46,019 bases of DNA, from NCBI GenBank assembly GCA_964431965.1, contig CAYSLU010000034.1, positions 1 to 46,019 on the forward strand, read 5' to 3'. The DNA comes from CAYSLU01 sp964431965 (GTDB lineage Bacteria; Verrucomicrobiota; Kiritimatiellia; CAIKKV01; CAYSLU01). Below the pieces are notes generated by a model. It was not told where the DNA came from. It worked only from the letters and a program-made list of their open reading frames with translations, and did no database searches. The translations under genes were made by a program, and so were the position numbers. Shown piece after piece: positions 8,280 to 16,520 of this stretch (position 1 is the stretch's first letter; the number at the start of each line of letters is the position of its first letter).

Positions 8280-11200
8280 TGCCAACAGACGCCAGACGCT
8301 CCACAACACAAGAGGCGATCAGCCGGCTTGGGGCCGGTGACCACCTCTGCTGCATCTACCGCGACCGCGGCGAACAGATGGGCATCGTGGTGCCGTATCT
8401 CGTTCACGGGCTTCACAGCAACAACAAATGCCTCTACATCATTGACGAGAGCACCCGCGAGGATGTCTTTCACGCGTTTGCCGAGGCAGGCGTTGACCTC
8501 ACAACACACATCGCTTCCGGCCAGTTTCTCTTGCTGACCAAGGCCGAGTCCTATCTCAAAGAGGGGAGTTTCGATCCCGACCGCATGATCGCCACCCTGA
8601 AGCTGGCGGAGGCGAATGCCATCGATGAGGGCTATGCCGGCCTGAGGATCACAGGCGAAATGACCTGGGTGTTTTCCGGGCTGCCCGGAGTCGAAGGGCT
8701 GATCGAGTACGAGTCCAAACTGAACTTGTTCTTCCCCAACAGCAAGTCGACGGCGATCTGCCAGTATCACGAGTCCCGCTTCGATCCGGACATTCTCATC
8801 GACGTCCTCCATACCCACCCGGCCGTGGTCATTTACGGAGAAGTATGTGAAAACCCCTACTACATTCCTCCTGACGAGTTCCTGCTGCGGCTGAAGAGTT
8901 CCAAGATCCCCTTGGCGTTGTACCAGAGGGTCCGCGACGACATCATGGCCCGGGCCGGACTGGAAGTTGACCGTCAGCGATTGGAATCCGAGCTCAAAGG
9001 CTCACTGGACCGGTCCGAACGTACCCGCCGGGCGCTGCTGAGCGCCTTGGAGGACCAGAAGCGAACGGTGGAGTCGCTGAAACGATACGGCGCGATGATC
9101 GGCAACTTGGCCGAGGGCGTTTATCTTGTCGGACTCGATGACGGCATCATCAAATACGTCAACCCCAGGTTCGGGAAGATGTTCGGGTACGATGAGGGCG
9201 AACTGGAGGGGAAGGATGTCTCAGTTGTTAACGCGCCTACCACGTTGTCCCCTGAAGAGACCAGTAGAGATGTCATCAGTATGCTGAGGCAGACCGGCGA
9301 ATGGCAAGGCGAGATCGAGAATGTCAAGAAGGATGGCACCCGGTTCTGGTGCTATGCGAACGTCACCCTTTTCGACGATCCGGCTCTTGGACGAGTGTGC
9401 ATCAGCGTCCATACCGACATCACCGGGCGCAAGCAGGCCGAAGCCTATCGTGAAATGAGGCGGGAAGTACTCGAACTCCTGAACGAGCCGGGGGATCTGC
9501 AGGTTGCCATGCAGCGTGTTATCGCTATCGTGAAGAAGGGGGCCGGTTGCGATGCCGTGGGCCTGCGCCTGCAAGACGGAGAAGACTTCCCGTATTGCGC
9601 CCACCAAGGCTTTTCCAGGGAATTCCTGCTGACGGAAAACACGCTGCTTGAGCGTGACGCGGGGGGCGGGGTGTGCCGGGACAAGGACGGCAACGTCAGT
9701 CTGGAATGCACCTGCGGTCTGGTCATTTCCGGCAAGGCCAATGCGGCCAGCTCGATGTTTACGAAGGGGGGCAGTTTCTGGACCAACGATTCCTTCCCTC
9801 TGCTGGAGCTTCCGACCGACAAGGATCCCCGGCATCACCCCCGCAACCAGTGTATCCATCAAGGCTATGCGTCCGTGGCCCTGGTGCCCATTCGGAACCA
9901 AGAGCGGATTGTCGGCCTGCTCCACCTCAATGATCGGCGCAAAGGGCGTTTCTCCATCGAGACGATTGAACTCCTGGAAGGAATCACAGAGCACATCGGA
10001 GCGGCGATGATGCGCAAGCGGGCGGAAGATGCGCTACGGGCAAGCGAGCAGGAGTTTCGCTCTTTGGCCGAGTCCATGCCGCAGATCGTTTGGGTCACGC
10101 GGGCCGATGGCTGGAACATTTACTTCAGTCAGCAATGGGTGGATTACACCGGGTTGACGCTGGAGCAAAGTCACGGGCATGGTTGGAACACTCCCTTCCA
10201 CCCTGACGATAAGCAACGCGCATGGGATGCATGGCAACGCGCAACGCAACACAACGACATCTACTCGGTTGAATGCCGGTTGCGGCGCGCCGATGGCGCC
10301 TACCGCTGGTGGTTGATCCGCGGCGTGCCGCTGCACAATGCAACCGGGGAGATTCTCAAATGGTTCGGCACGTGTACCGATATCGATGACATCAAGCGGG
10401 CGCAGGGTGAACTTTTGGATGCGAAGGCCATTGTCGAATCGGTTGTGGAAAACATGCCGTTCATGCTTTTCCTCAAAGAGGCAACCGATCTGCGTTTCGT
10501 CATGTTCAATCGCGCGGGCGAGGAACTCCTGGGCTATGACCGCAAGGCACTGCTCGGCAAGAACAACCTCGACCTCTTCCCTCCCGAACAGGCGGCCCAC
10601 TTCATGGACAAGGACCGGGAAGTGCTGGATGGAGAAACGGGCATATTGGACATCCCGGAAGAAGCCATCCTGACGGCCAAGAAAGGCGAGCGACTGCTTC
10701 ATACCCGCAAAGTCTGCATCCGGGGGCCCGACGGGACCACGAAATACCTATTGGGCATTTCCGAGGACATCACCGAGCGCAAGCTGGCGGAGGCGGAGCA
10801 CGAGAAACTGCAGGTGCAGTTCACACAGGCCCAGAAGATGGAGTCCGTGGGCCAGCTCGCGGGCGGCGTGGCGCATGACTTCAACAATCTGCTCATGGGC
10901 ATCATGGGCTACACCCAGCTATGCCTGGACGAGGTGGGGCCGGACCATCCCATTCGGGGGTGGCTGGACGAAATCAACAAGGAGGCCGAGCGTTCTGCCC
11001 ACCTCACCCACCAACTCCTCGCCTTTGCCCGCAAGCAGACCATCGCGCCCAAGGTGCTGGACATCAACAGCTCCATCGAGAGCATGCTGAAACTCCTCCG
11101 GCGCCTCATCGGCGAGGACATCAAAGTCAGGTGGACGCCGACTTCCGGCGCTTGGCCGGTGAAGATGGATCCGGTGCAGATCGATCAGATCCTGGCCAAC

Positions 11201-11995
11201 CTGGCGGTCAACGCGCGGGACGCCATCGGCGGAGTGGGGTTGATCAGCATCGAAACCGGAAACGCCACGCTCGACCAGCCCTACTGCTCCGAGCATGTGG
11301 GATCTGAGCCGGGCGACTACGTCCTGCTGACGGTGAGCGACACCGGGTGCGGCATGGATCGGGAGACGTTGGGCCACATCTTCGAACCGTTCTTCACCAC
11401 CAAGGGCGTAGGCGAAGGCACGGGCCTGGGCCTGGCAACCGTGTATGGCATCGTGAAGCAGAACAACGGCTTCATCAACGTCCATAGCGAGCCAGGCAAA
11501 GGGACGAGCTTTAAGATCTACCTGCCCCGCTTTGTCGCCCCGGAAGCCGTGGCGGTTGCCGCCGAGACACCGACCAGACCTCCCCGTGGCAGCGAAACCG
11601 TCCTGCTCGTCGAGGACGAGAAATCCATCCGCATCACCACTCAGGTATTCCTTGAAGACCTCGGCTACACCGTACTGGTTGCGGAGGGGCCGGAGAAAGC
11701 CCTGCTTCTGGCCTCGGAACACCCCGGCGAAATCCACATGTTGGTCACCGACGTCATCATGCCAGGCATGAGCGGGCGCGACATGGCCCAACGGTTGATG
11801 GAACTCCGCCCGGCGCTCAAGTGCCTCTTCATTTCAGGCTTCACCGCCGATGTCATTGCCCGGCGGGGCATCCTGGACGACGGCGTCAACTTCCTGGCCA
11901 AGCCGTTCGGACGCGACGCCTTGGCCCGCAAAGCACGCGAGGTGCTGGATGGGCAAAAGACGGCGCGAACACCCCATGCCCCGAATGGGGACTGA
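8276..11995 (+). CDS. MEDS-PAS-GAF-PAS-PAS hybrid histidine kinase with receiver domain
   Basis: A 1239-residue cytoplasmic kinase. An N-terminal MEDS domain (about 12-190; GDHLCCIY, GEMTWVFSG, AICQYH) is of the DcmR sensory type. It is followed by a coiled coil, a PAS (about 268-390) and a GAF (about 400-595) rich in conserved Cys (VCRDKDG, ECTCGLV, NQCIHQGY). Two more PAS domains follow (about 600-725 and 730-850). The HisKA H-box has GGVAHDFNN with His867; the ATPase shows LANLAVNARDA, SDTGCGMD and EGTGLGLA. A C-terminal receiver has LVTDVIMPGMSG with Asp1159 (numbering from GTG). The start is GTG 8276 or the adjacent ATG 8279. It is the last gene of the KaiBC unit and lacks a DNA-binding output, so a phosphorelay partner elsewhere is expected. 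Confidence 0.94.
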   Translation: MMPTDARRSTTQEAISRLGAGDHLCCIYRDRGEQMGIVVPYLVHGLHSNNKCLYIIDESTREDVFHAFAEAGVDLTTHIASGQFLLLTKAESYLKEGSFDPDRMIATLKLAEANAIDEGYAGLRITGEMTWVFSGLPGVEGLIEYESKLNLFFPNSKSTAICQYHESRFDPDILIDVLHTHPAVVIYGEVCENPYYIPPDEFLLRLKSSKIPLALYQRVRDDIMARAGLEVDRQRLESELKGSLDRSERTRRALLSALEDQKRTVESLKRYGAMIGNLAEGVYLVGLDDGIIKYVNPRFGKMFGYDEGELEGKDVSVVNAPTTLSPEETSRDVISMLRQTGEWQGEIENVKKDGTRFWCYANVTLFDDPALGRVCISVHTDITGRKQAEAYREMRREVLELLNEPGDLQVAMQRVIAIVKKGAGCDAVGLRLQDGEDFPYCAHQGFSREFLLTENTLLERDAGGGVCRDKDGNVSLECTCGLVISGKANAASSMFTKGGSFWTNDSFPLLELPTDKDPRHHPRNQCIHQGYASVALVPIRNQERIVGLLHLNDRRKGRFSIETIELLEGITEHIGAAMMRKRAEDALRASEQEFRSLAESMPQIVWVTRADGWNIYFSQQWVDYTGLTLEQSHGHGWNTPFHPDDKQRAWDAWQRATQHNDIYSVECRLRRADGAYRWWLIRGVPLHNATGEILKWFGTCTDIDDIKRAQGELLDAKAIVESVVENMPFMLFLKEATDLRFVMFNRAGEELLGYDRKALLGKNNLDLFPPEQAAHFMDKDREVLDGETGILDIPEEAILTAKKGERLLHTRKVCIRGPDGTTKYLLGISEDITERKLAEAEHEKLQVQFTQAQKMESVGQLAGGVAHDFNNLLMGIMGYTQLCLDEVGPDHPIRGWLDEINKEAERSAHLTHQLLAFARKQTIAPKVLDINSSIESMLKLLRRLIGEDIKVRWTPTSGAWPVKMDPVQIDQILANLAVNARDAIGGVGLISIETGNATLDQPYCSEHVGSEPGDYVLLTVSDTGCGMDRETLGHIFEPFFTTKGVGEGTGLGLATVYGIVKQNNGFINVHSEPGKGTSFKIYLPRFVAPEAVAVAAETPTRPPRGSETVLLVEDEKSIRITTQVFLEDLGYTVLVAEGPEKALLLASEHPGEIHMLVTDVIMPGMSGRDMAQRLMELRPALKCLFISGFTADVIARRGILDDGVNFLAKPFGRDALARKAREVLDGQKTARTPHAPNGD
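11972..11990 (+). other. Hairpin at the 3' end of the kaiBC operon
   Basis: CCCCAT (11972-11977) and ATGGGG (11985-11990) form a perfect six-base stem just before the kinase stop codon. No T run follows, so it is at best a weak or Rho-assisted end of the operon. Confidence 0.25.
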
Positions 11996-12107
11996 TTGGT
12001 AGTGCCGATGATGGTCTTCTCTTGGGGGGGTGACACCGCCGTCCGACGCTTTACAGCACCCCGCACGGCGAGTATCGTCCGGAGCAGTCCTCCGAAAGAG
12101 CCATGGC

Positions 12108-12665
12108 ATGAACGTCCGCAAACGAGCCCGGAAGCCTGACCCGGGCTATCCGAGCCAGAGCCAGTTCTCGGCCCACAAGCGGCTGCTGGGTGTTGCGGCC
12201 ATCGGACTGAGCGCCATGGCCGGCTGGGCCACCCCCCCGCGCCTGGGCGGGGTGCCTGTGCCCGTGCGGCTCGGCGGGGAGCCCGCTATTGAACCCCGGC
12301 AGACGACTTCATCGGTTGGCGCTTCGGCCTCGACCACAGGGCCGGCGGAGCGGCGCCGCTTCCCAGGCGCCATCGCGGTGGATCCCGGCCCGCCAACGGG
12401 AGCGAGTCATGCTGTCTCCAACCAGGCGAAAACCGACTTGCCGGCTCGCACCGTCTATGTCGTCCGGAAGGGCGACACGCTCTCCGCCCTGTCGCTGCGC
12501 TTCCTCGGCAGAAGCAGCCGCTGGAGAGAACTCGCTGCCGCGAATCCGGGTGTTACGCCCGAGACGTTGAAGGAGGGCCAGACCATCGTCATCCCCGCCA
12601 CGCCGGCCGCAGACGCCACAGAACCCCTGCGCCTGAAGGGAAAGATGCCGGCGCCGCGCGAGTAG
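12108..12665 (+). CDS. Envelope-associated LysM-domain protein
   Basis: A 185-residue protein with a basic N-terminus, one hydrophobic segment (about 22-40, LLGVAAIGLSAMAGWA) that may be a signal anchor, and a low-complexity Pro/Ala linker. One LysM domain lies near residues 123-168, with YVVRKGDTLSALS and the ending EGQTIVIP. LysM binds the glycan chain of peptidoglycan. There is no attached hydrolase domain, so it is a binding or scaffold protein rather than a lytic enzyme. The ATG at 12108 is chosen because the hydrophobic segment follows at normal distance; the upstream part of the frame (12030-12107) is not protein-like. The ribosome site is weak. It lies 77 bases before the radical SAM gene on the same strand. 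Confidence 0.8.
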   Translation: MNVRKRARKPDPGYPSQSQFSAHKRLLGVAAIGLSAMAGWATPPRLGGVPVPVRLGGEPAIEPRQTTSSVGASASTTGPAERRRFPGAIAVDPGPPTGASHAVSNQAKTDLPARTVYVVRKGDTLSALSLRFLGRSSRWRELAAANPGVTPETLKEGQTIVIPATPAADATEPLRLKGKMPAPRE

Positions 12666-12742
12666 CCCGGGCCATTCCAGGAAGCCACACACCGTGAGAG
12701 TCAGGAAAATCGCCATCCAGGCGGCGCCCGCATACCCAACCG

Positions 12743-13855
12743 ATGGACTTCACGCTCTGCCTCACCCATGACTGCAATCTCCGCTGCGCGTACTGCTACG
12801 CTGGGCCGAAGAGCGCTCGGCGTATGACGTGGGCAGTGGCCCGGCGGGCGGTGGACTTCTGCCTCGACGAGACGCTCAGGCGGGCCGACCGAACCGGACG
12901 GTCTCCGCACGCGCAACTTGGGTACTTCGGCGGCGAACCCCTGCTGGAATGGCCGATCCTGAAGCGGTCGGCCGAATACACCATGGCCCGAAGTGATCAG
13001 GCGGGCATTCAGCTGAAGAAGACAGTCACGACGAACATGACGCTCATCGACGAGAAGAGGGCGGACTGGCTCCGCCGCCATGGCTTCTATCTCGGCCTCT
13101 CGCTCGACGGCCATGCCGCCATGCACGACACCCTGCGCCGATCCCAGGGCGGAGGCGGATCGCACGAGGCCGCCGCACAGGCACTGCGCTTCTTCAGGGG
13201 CCCTGCCTCAAACGCAGAGGTCATCGTTGTCATCGACCCGCGCACCGTCGCGCACCTCGCCGACTCGGTGCAGTGGTTGCTGGCAGAGGACATCCGGAGC
13301 ATCGCGCTGAACCCGAATTTCTACATCGCCTGGCCGAGGGCGGCGCTCATCAAGTGGCGCGAAGCCTGTGAACGGGTAGCCGATCTCTACATCGAACACT
13401 ACCGCCGGGCGACTCCAATCCGGATCAACATCATTGACGGCAAGATCCGAACGCGGATTAAGGAAGGCTACACGCTGTGCGACCGATGCGGTTTTGGTGA
13501 CAACGAGATCGCGATCGCGCCGAGCGGCCACATCTATCCGTGCGAGCGCATTGTGGGCGACGACACCAACGTGGAGCTGCGGATCGGAAGTGTCTTCACC
13601 GGCTTTGACGCCGTCAAACAGGCCCGGGTCGTGGCCTGCCGTGGCAACACCGTGAAGGAATGTGACGACTGTCCGGCCCGCGACCGGTGCATGAACTGGT
13701 GCTCGTGCATCAACTACGCCACGACCGGCGCCATCGACCGCGTCGACGGGCTGGTGTGCTACCACGAGCGGATGATCATCACCGTCGCCGATCGGGTCGG
13801 CGCCACGCTCTTCGCCGAGCGAAACCCGGCATTCCTGGCCCGGTTCTACGCTTAG
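12743..13855 (+). CDS. Radical SAM/SPASM-domain enzyme, substrate unknown
   Basis: The 370-residue protein starts close to its cluster motif: C-N-L-R-C-A-Y-C (CxxxCxxC) binds the SAM-cleaving [4Fe-4S] cluster, and GYFGGEPLLEW is the radical SAM glycine-rich segment. The C-terminal region is a SPASM-type cysteine domain: CDRCGFG, then YPCERI, then KECDDCPARDRC and MNWCSC, and a final LVCYHE, enough for one or two auxiliary clusters. SPASM enzymes modify peptides or proteins (sactipeptide maturases, PqqE, anaerobic sulfatase maturases). No short precursor peptide is evident in the 77 bases upstream or the 9 bases downstream. The ATG at 12743 has only a distant purine-rich site. Sulfatase maturase is one option; a peptide maturase with a remote substrate is another. 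Confidence 0.85.
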   Translation: MDFTLCLTHDCNLRCAYCYAGPKSARRMTWAVARRAVDFCLDETLRRADRTGRSPHAQLGYFGGEPLLEWPILKRSAEYTMARSDQAGIQLKKTVTTNMTLIDEKRADWLRRHGFYLGLSLDGHAAMHDTLRRSQGGGGSHEAAAQALRFFRGPASNAEVIVVIDPRTVAHLADSVQWLLAEDIRSIALNPNFYIAWPRAALIKWREACERVADLYIEHYRRATPIRINIIDGKIRTRIKEGYTLCDRCGFGDNEIAIAPSGHIYPCERIVGDDTNVELRIGSVFTGFDAVKQARVVACRGNTVKECDDCPARDRCMNWCSCINYATTGAIDRVDGLVCYHERMIITVADRVGATLFAERNPAFLARFYA

Positions 13856-13865
13856 GCGGAACGCC

Positions 13866-14204
13866 TCAGGTGACGACTCTCTCCGGCACCACGACGACCG
13901 CCGTGCCGTAGCACAGCACTTCGGTCGCCGAGCCTTTGCTGACAACCTCGGATGCGTCGTACTGCATTCCGACGATGGCGTTGGCCCCGAGCTCCTCGGC
14001 GTGTCTGCACAGCAGCTCGTACGCCTGGGATCGCGCCTGCTCGCACATTTCGGTGTACGCGCCGATTCTGCCGCCGATGATATTCTTCAGCCCGCCGACG
14101 ATGCCCTGCACGATGGTCGGTGCACGGACGATGATGCCCCGCACCACGCCCTTGTATTCCACAATCCGGTGTCCCTCGATCGTGAATGTCGTGGTTACGA
14201 ACAT
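13866..14204 (-). CDS. YbjQ/UPF0145 family protein
   Basis: A 112-residue member of the YbjQ (DUF74) family of small, pentamer-forming proteins of unknown function, sometimes labelled heavy-metal-binding. Typical marks are an N-terminal TIEGHRIVEYKGVVRG, the central Gly-rich IVGGLKNIIGG followed by AYTEMCEQAR, and the C-terminal region LGANAIVGMQYDASEV and EVLCYGTAVVV. Length and motifs match the family throughout, and GGGAGGAG lies just upstream of the start. It converges with the radical SAM gene, the two stops being only 10 bases apart, so it is not in that transcript. Confidence 0.9.
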   Translation of the reverse strand: MFVTTTFTIEGHRIVEYKGVVRGIIVRAPTIVQGIVGGLKNIIGGRIGAYTEMCEQARSQAYELLCRHAEELGANAIVGMQYDASEVVSKGSATEVLCYGTAVVVVPERVVT

Positions 14205-14538
14205 CGGCTCCTCCCGTTTCCCTCAGCATCCTCGTCACGGCCGCGTTGGCTATTCACTGGAGGCCAAGTTGGGCCGGACGCGCATCGAAGACAAGCAGAA
14301 AACGACGGCAGAAAGCGCGGGCTCGATCACCCAAGCCGTCACCGTTGCCCCCCCGCCAGCCATCTCCCGGGCATAGCCAACCGTACACGCCCCGAGGCGC
14401 CCCTCGCCCGTCCTGTTGCGCGCCCGTTGCCTCGCCGGCGCACTTGACCCCGCCCGGAGCCTTCCGTATGCTACATCCATTAGCCGGATGCCGCGGGGCA
14501 GCCGGGCGCAAGCGACGCATCGGGAGGACGATACGCAC
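14205..14538. other. 334-base intergenic region with the promoter of the citrate synthase unit
   Basis: Divergent spacer between the YbjQ-family gene and the Re-citrate-synthase-like gene. Its right part holds a good sigma70 promoter (annotated separately) and the 5' leader. In 14205-14440 I see no gene, repeat or RNA structure that I can support; short open frames there have no recognisable protein character. Confidence 0.5.
14444..14472 (+). promoter_or_regulatory. Sigma70-type promoter for the 14539-21531 gene run
   Basis: TTGACC (14444-14449) and TATGCT (14467-14472) are separated by exactly 17 bases. Transcription from here would begin near 14479, downstream of the ATG at 14416, which supports the TTG start at 14539 for the first gene. 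Five plus-strand genes with small gaps follow. Confidence 0.65.
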
Positions 14539-15930
14539 TTGAGTAAGCTTAAGTTCAACCCTGGTTACAACACGTTCGACTCGGATTCCTACACGGTTCA
14601 TCTGGAGAATCCGGACGAGCCCAATCTGTTTCACGACATATTCCCTTACGACGAAGTGCCCCGCATCGGCTTCAATCACCGCCTGGTGCCGATGCGCATG
14701 CCGAAGGAAATATGGATCACCGACACGACCTTCCGGGACGGGCAGCAGGCCATGCCGCCGTACACCGTGAAGCAGGTCGTCGACCTCTACAAGATGCTGA
14801 ACCGGCTGGGCGGGCCCAAGGGCATCATCCGCCAGTGCGAGTTCTTCCTCTACACGAAGAAGGACCAGGAGGCCGTCGAGCACATCCAGGGCCTCGGCCT
14901 GAAGTACCCCGAGGTCACCGGCTGGGTCCGCGCGACCAAGAAGGACCTGATGCTGGCCAAGCAGTTCGGGCTCAAGGAGACCGGCATCCTGACGTCCGCT
15001 TCTGACTACCACATCTACCTGAAGCTCCGGAAGAACCGGCGCCAGGCGATGGAGGACTACCTCGGGATCGTGCGCGACGCCATCGAGATCGGCATCACCC
15101 CGCGCTGCCATTTCGAGGACGCCACCCGCGCCGACTTCTACGGGTTCCTGGTCCCGTTCGCCCACGAGCTGATGAAGATCGCGGACGAGAGCAAGTCGAC
15201 CATCCGGATCCGGATCTGCGACACCCTCGGCCTGGGCGTGCCCTACCCCGGCGTGGCCATGCCGCGCTCGGTCCCGGGCCTGATCTACGGCATGCAGTAC
15301 TACGCCGGCGTGCCCAGCGAGTGGCTCGAGTGGCACGGCCACAACGACCTGCATCTGGTGACCGCCAACGCGGTCACGGCCTGGCTCTACGGCTGCTGCG
15401 CCGCCAACGGAACGATCCTGGGCATCGGCGAACGCACGGGCAACCCGCCGATGGAGGGGCTGGTCCTAAACTACCTCCAGCTGCGCGGGAACGACGCCGA
15501 CGTCGACACGACCATCATCACCGAGATCGCCGAGTACTTCGAGAAGGAGCTCAAGGTCACGATACCGGAGTCGCAGCCGATCGTGGGCAGCGGCTTCAAC
15601 ACGACGCGGGCGGGCCTTCACGCCGACGGCATCCTGAAGCACGAGGAGATCTACAACGTCTTCAACACCGAGCGCATCCTCAAGCGCCCCGTGCGGCTGG
15701 CCATCACGGACAAGAGCGGCCTGGCCGGAATCGTGCTCTGGGTCCGGGCCAACATCGGCGTCGGCAAGCATCCGCTGGCCAAGGACAACCCCGGAGTCAA
15801 GAGTATCTACGACTGGATGATGGCGGAGTACGATCAGGGCCGCACCACGGCGATATCCGACCCGGAGATGCAGGTTCAGGTCCGGACCCACCTGGCGGGA
15901 TGGCTGAAAGAAAACGGCCATGAAGCATGA
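14539..15930 (+). CDS. Re-citrate synthase-like DRE-TIM metallolyase (annotators may call it 2-isopropylmalate or homocitrate synthase)
   Basis: A 463-residue member of the DRE-TIM acyltransferase family. The key motif reads DTTFRDGQQ (62-70; Arg66-Asp67), with Gln where leucine-pathway isopropylmalate synthases have Glu (RDGEQ). WHGHND supplies the metal-binding histidines. The N-terminal lead FPYDEVPRIGFNH, then FFLYTKKD, TGILTSASDYHIYLKL and CHFEDATRADFYGF, resemble the Re-face citrate synthase of Clostridium kluyveri more than LeuA. The C-terminal regulatory domain of LeuA is absent. It would condense acetyl-CoA with oxaloacetate in an anaerobe lacking normal citrate synthase. The start is TTG at 14539: GGGAGG sits 11 bases upstream and the promoter lies between it and the only longer ATG start. 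It overlaps def by 11 bases. Family firm; citrate as product probable. Confidence 0.8.
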   Translation: MSKLKFNPGYNTFDSDSYTVHLENPDEPNLFHDIFPYDEVPRIGFNHRLVPMRMPKEIWITDTTFRDGQQAMPPYTVKQVVDLYKMLNRLGGPKGIIRQCEFFLYTKKDQEAVEHIQGLGLKYPEVTGWVRATKKDLMLAKQFGLKETGILTSASDYHIYLKLRKNRRQAMEDYLGIVRDAIEIGITPRCHFEDATRADFYGFLVPFAHELMKIADESKSTIRIRICDTLGLGVPYPGVAMPRSVPGLIYGMQYYAGVPSEWLEWHGHNDLHLVTANAVTAWLYGCCAANGTILGIGERTGNPPMEGLVLNYLQLRGNDADVDTTIITEIAEYFEKELKVTIPESQPIVGSGFNTTRAGLHADGILKHEEIYNVFNTERILKRPVRLAITDKSGLAGIVLWVRANIGVGKHPLAKDNPGVKSIYDWMMAEYDQGRTTAISDPEMQVQVRTHLAGWLKENGHEA

Positions 15931-16492
15931 CATCGTGACCTACGGCGGGCGCGTCCTGCGCGTGAAGGCGCAGCCGGTCCCCGATGTCACGGCCGATACC
16001 CGGCGGCTGGCCGACGACATGCTCGAGACCATGTACGCCTACAACGGGATCGGCCTCGCGGCCGAGCAGATCGGACAGACCCTGTCCGTCTGCGTGATCG
16101 ATATCCCGCGCGACCGACTCGAGGCGGAAGCCGACCAGCTGAACGCCACCGAGATACGGCTTCCGATGCCGCTCATCATGGTCAACCCCGAGATTCTGGA
16201 GCGCAGCGGGACGGAATCGTCCGAGGAAGGCTGCCTCAGCTTCCCCGGGATCTACGCGGCGGTCACGCGGGCCACAACGCTCACCGTCCGATTTCTCGAC
16301 TGGAAGGGCCGGCCGCAGGTGCTTGAGGCGCGCGACTTGCTGGCCCGCGCCGTGCAGCACGAGCTGGATCACCTGAGCGGCGTGCTCCTGGTCGACCGGA
16401 TGTCGGCCGTCAAGCGCGTGAGCCTGGCGGGCACGCTCCGACGCCTGAAGGCGGAAACCGAAGCCCGGCTGACCGCGCCGCGAGCCAGCTAG
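15920..16492 (+). CDS. def: Peptide deformylase
   Basis: Removes the N-formyl group from nascent proteins. All three conserved motifs are present: GIGLAAEQ, EGCLS (metal-ligand Cys) and QHELDH (two metal-ligand His and the catalytic Glu). At 190 residues it is of normal length, with a somewhat longer linker (DRLEAEADQLNATE) between the first two motifs. Its start overlaps the end of the Re-citrate-synthase-like gene by 11 bases, so it is translated from the same message; the usual partner fmt is not next to it here. Confidence 0.97.
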   Translation: MKHDIVTYGGRVLRVKAQPVPDVTADTRRLADDMLETMYAYNGIGLAAEQIGQTLSVCVIDIPRDRLEAEADQLNATEIRLPMPLIMVNPEILERSGTESSEEGCLSFPGIYAAVTRATTLTVRFLDWKGRPQVLEARDLLARAVQHELDHLSGVLLVDRMSAVKRVSLAGTLRRLKAETEARLTAPRAS

Positions 16493-16520
16493 GCCAACCC
16501 GACGGATCAAGGAGACGACG

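Noticed and set aside
14250..14558. Small minus-strand ORF with a hydrophobic end upstream of the YbjQ-family gene
   Set aside because: Crosses the promoter and start of the divergent gene, has no ribosome site and no recognisable family.
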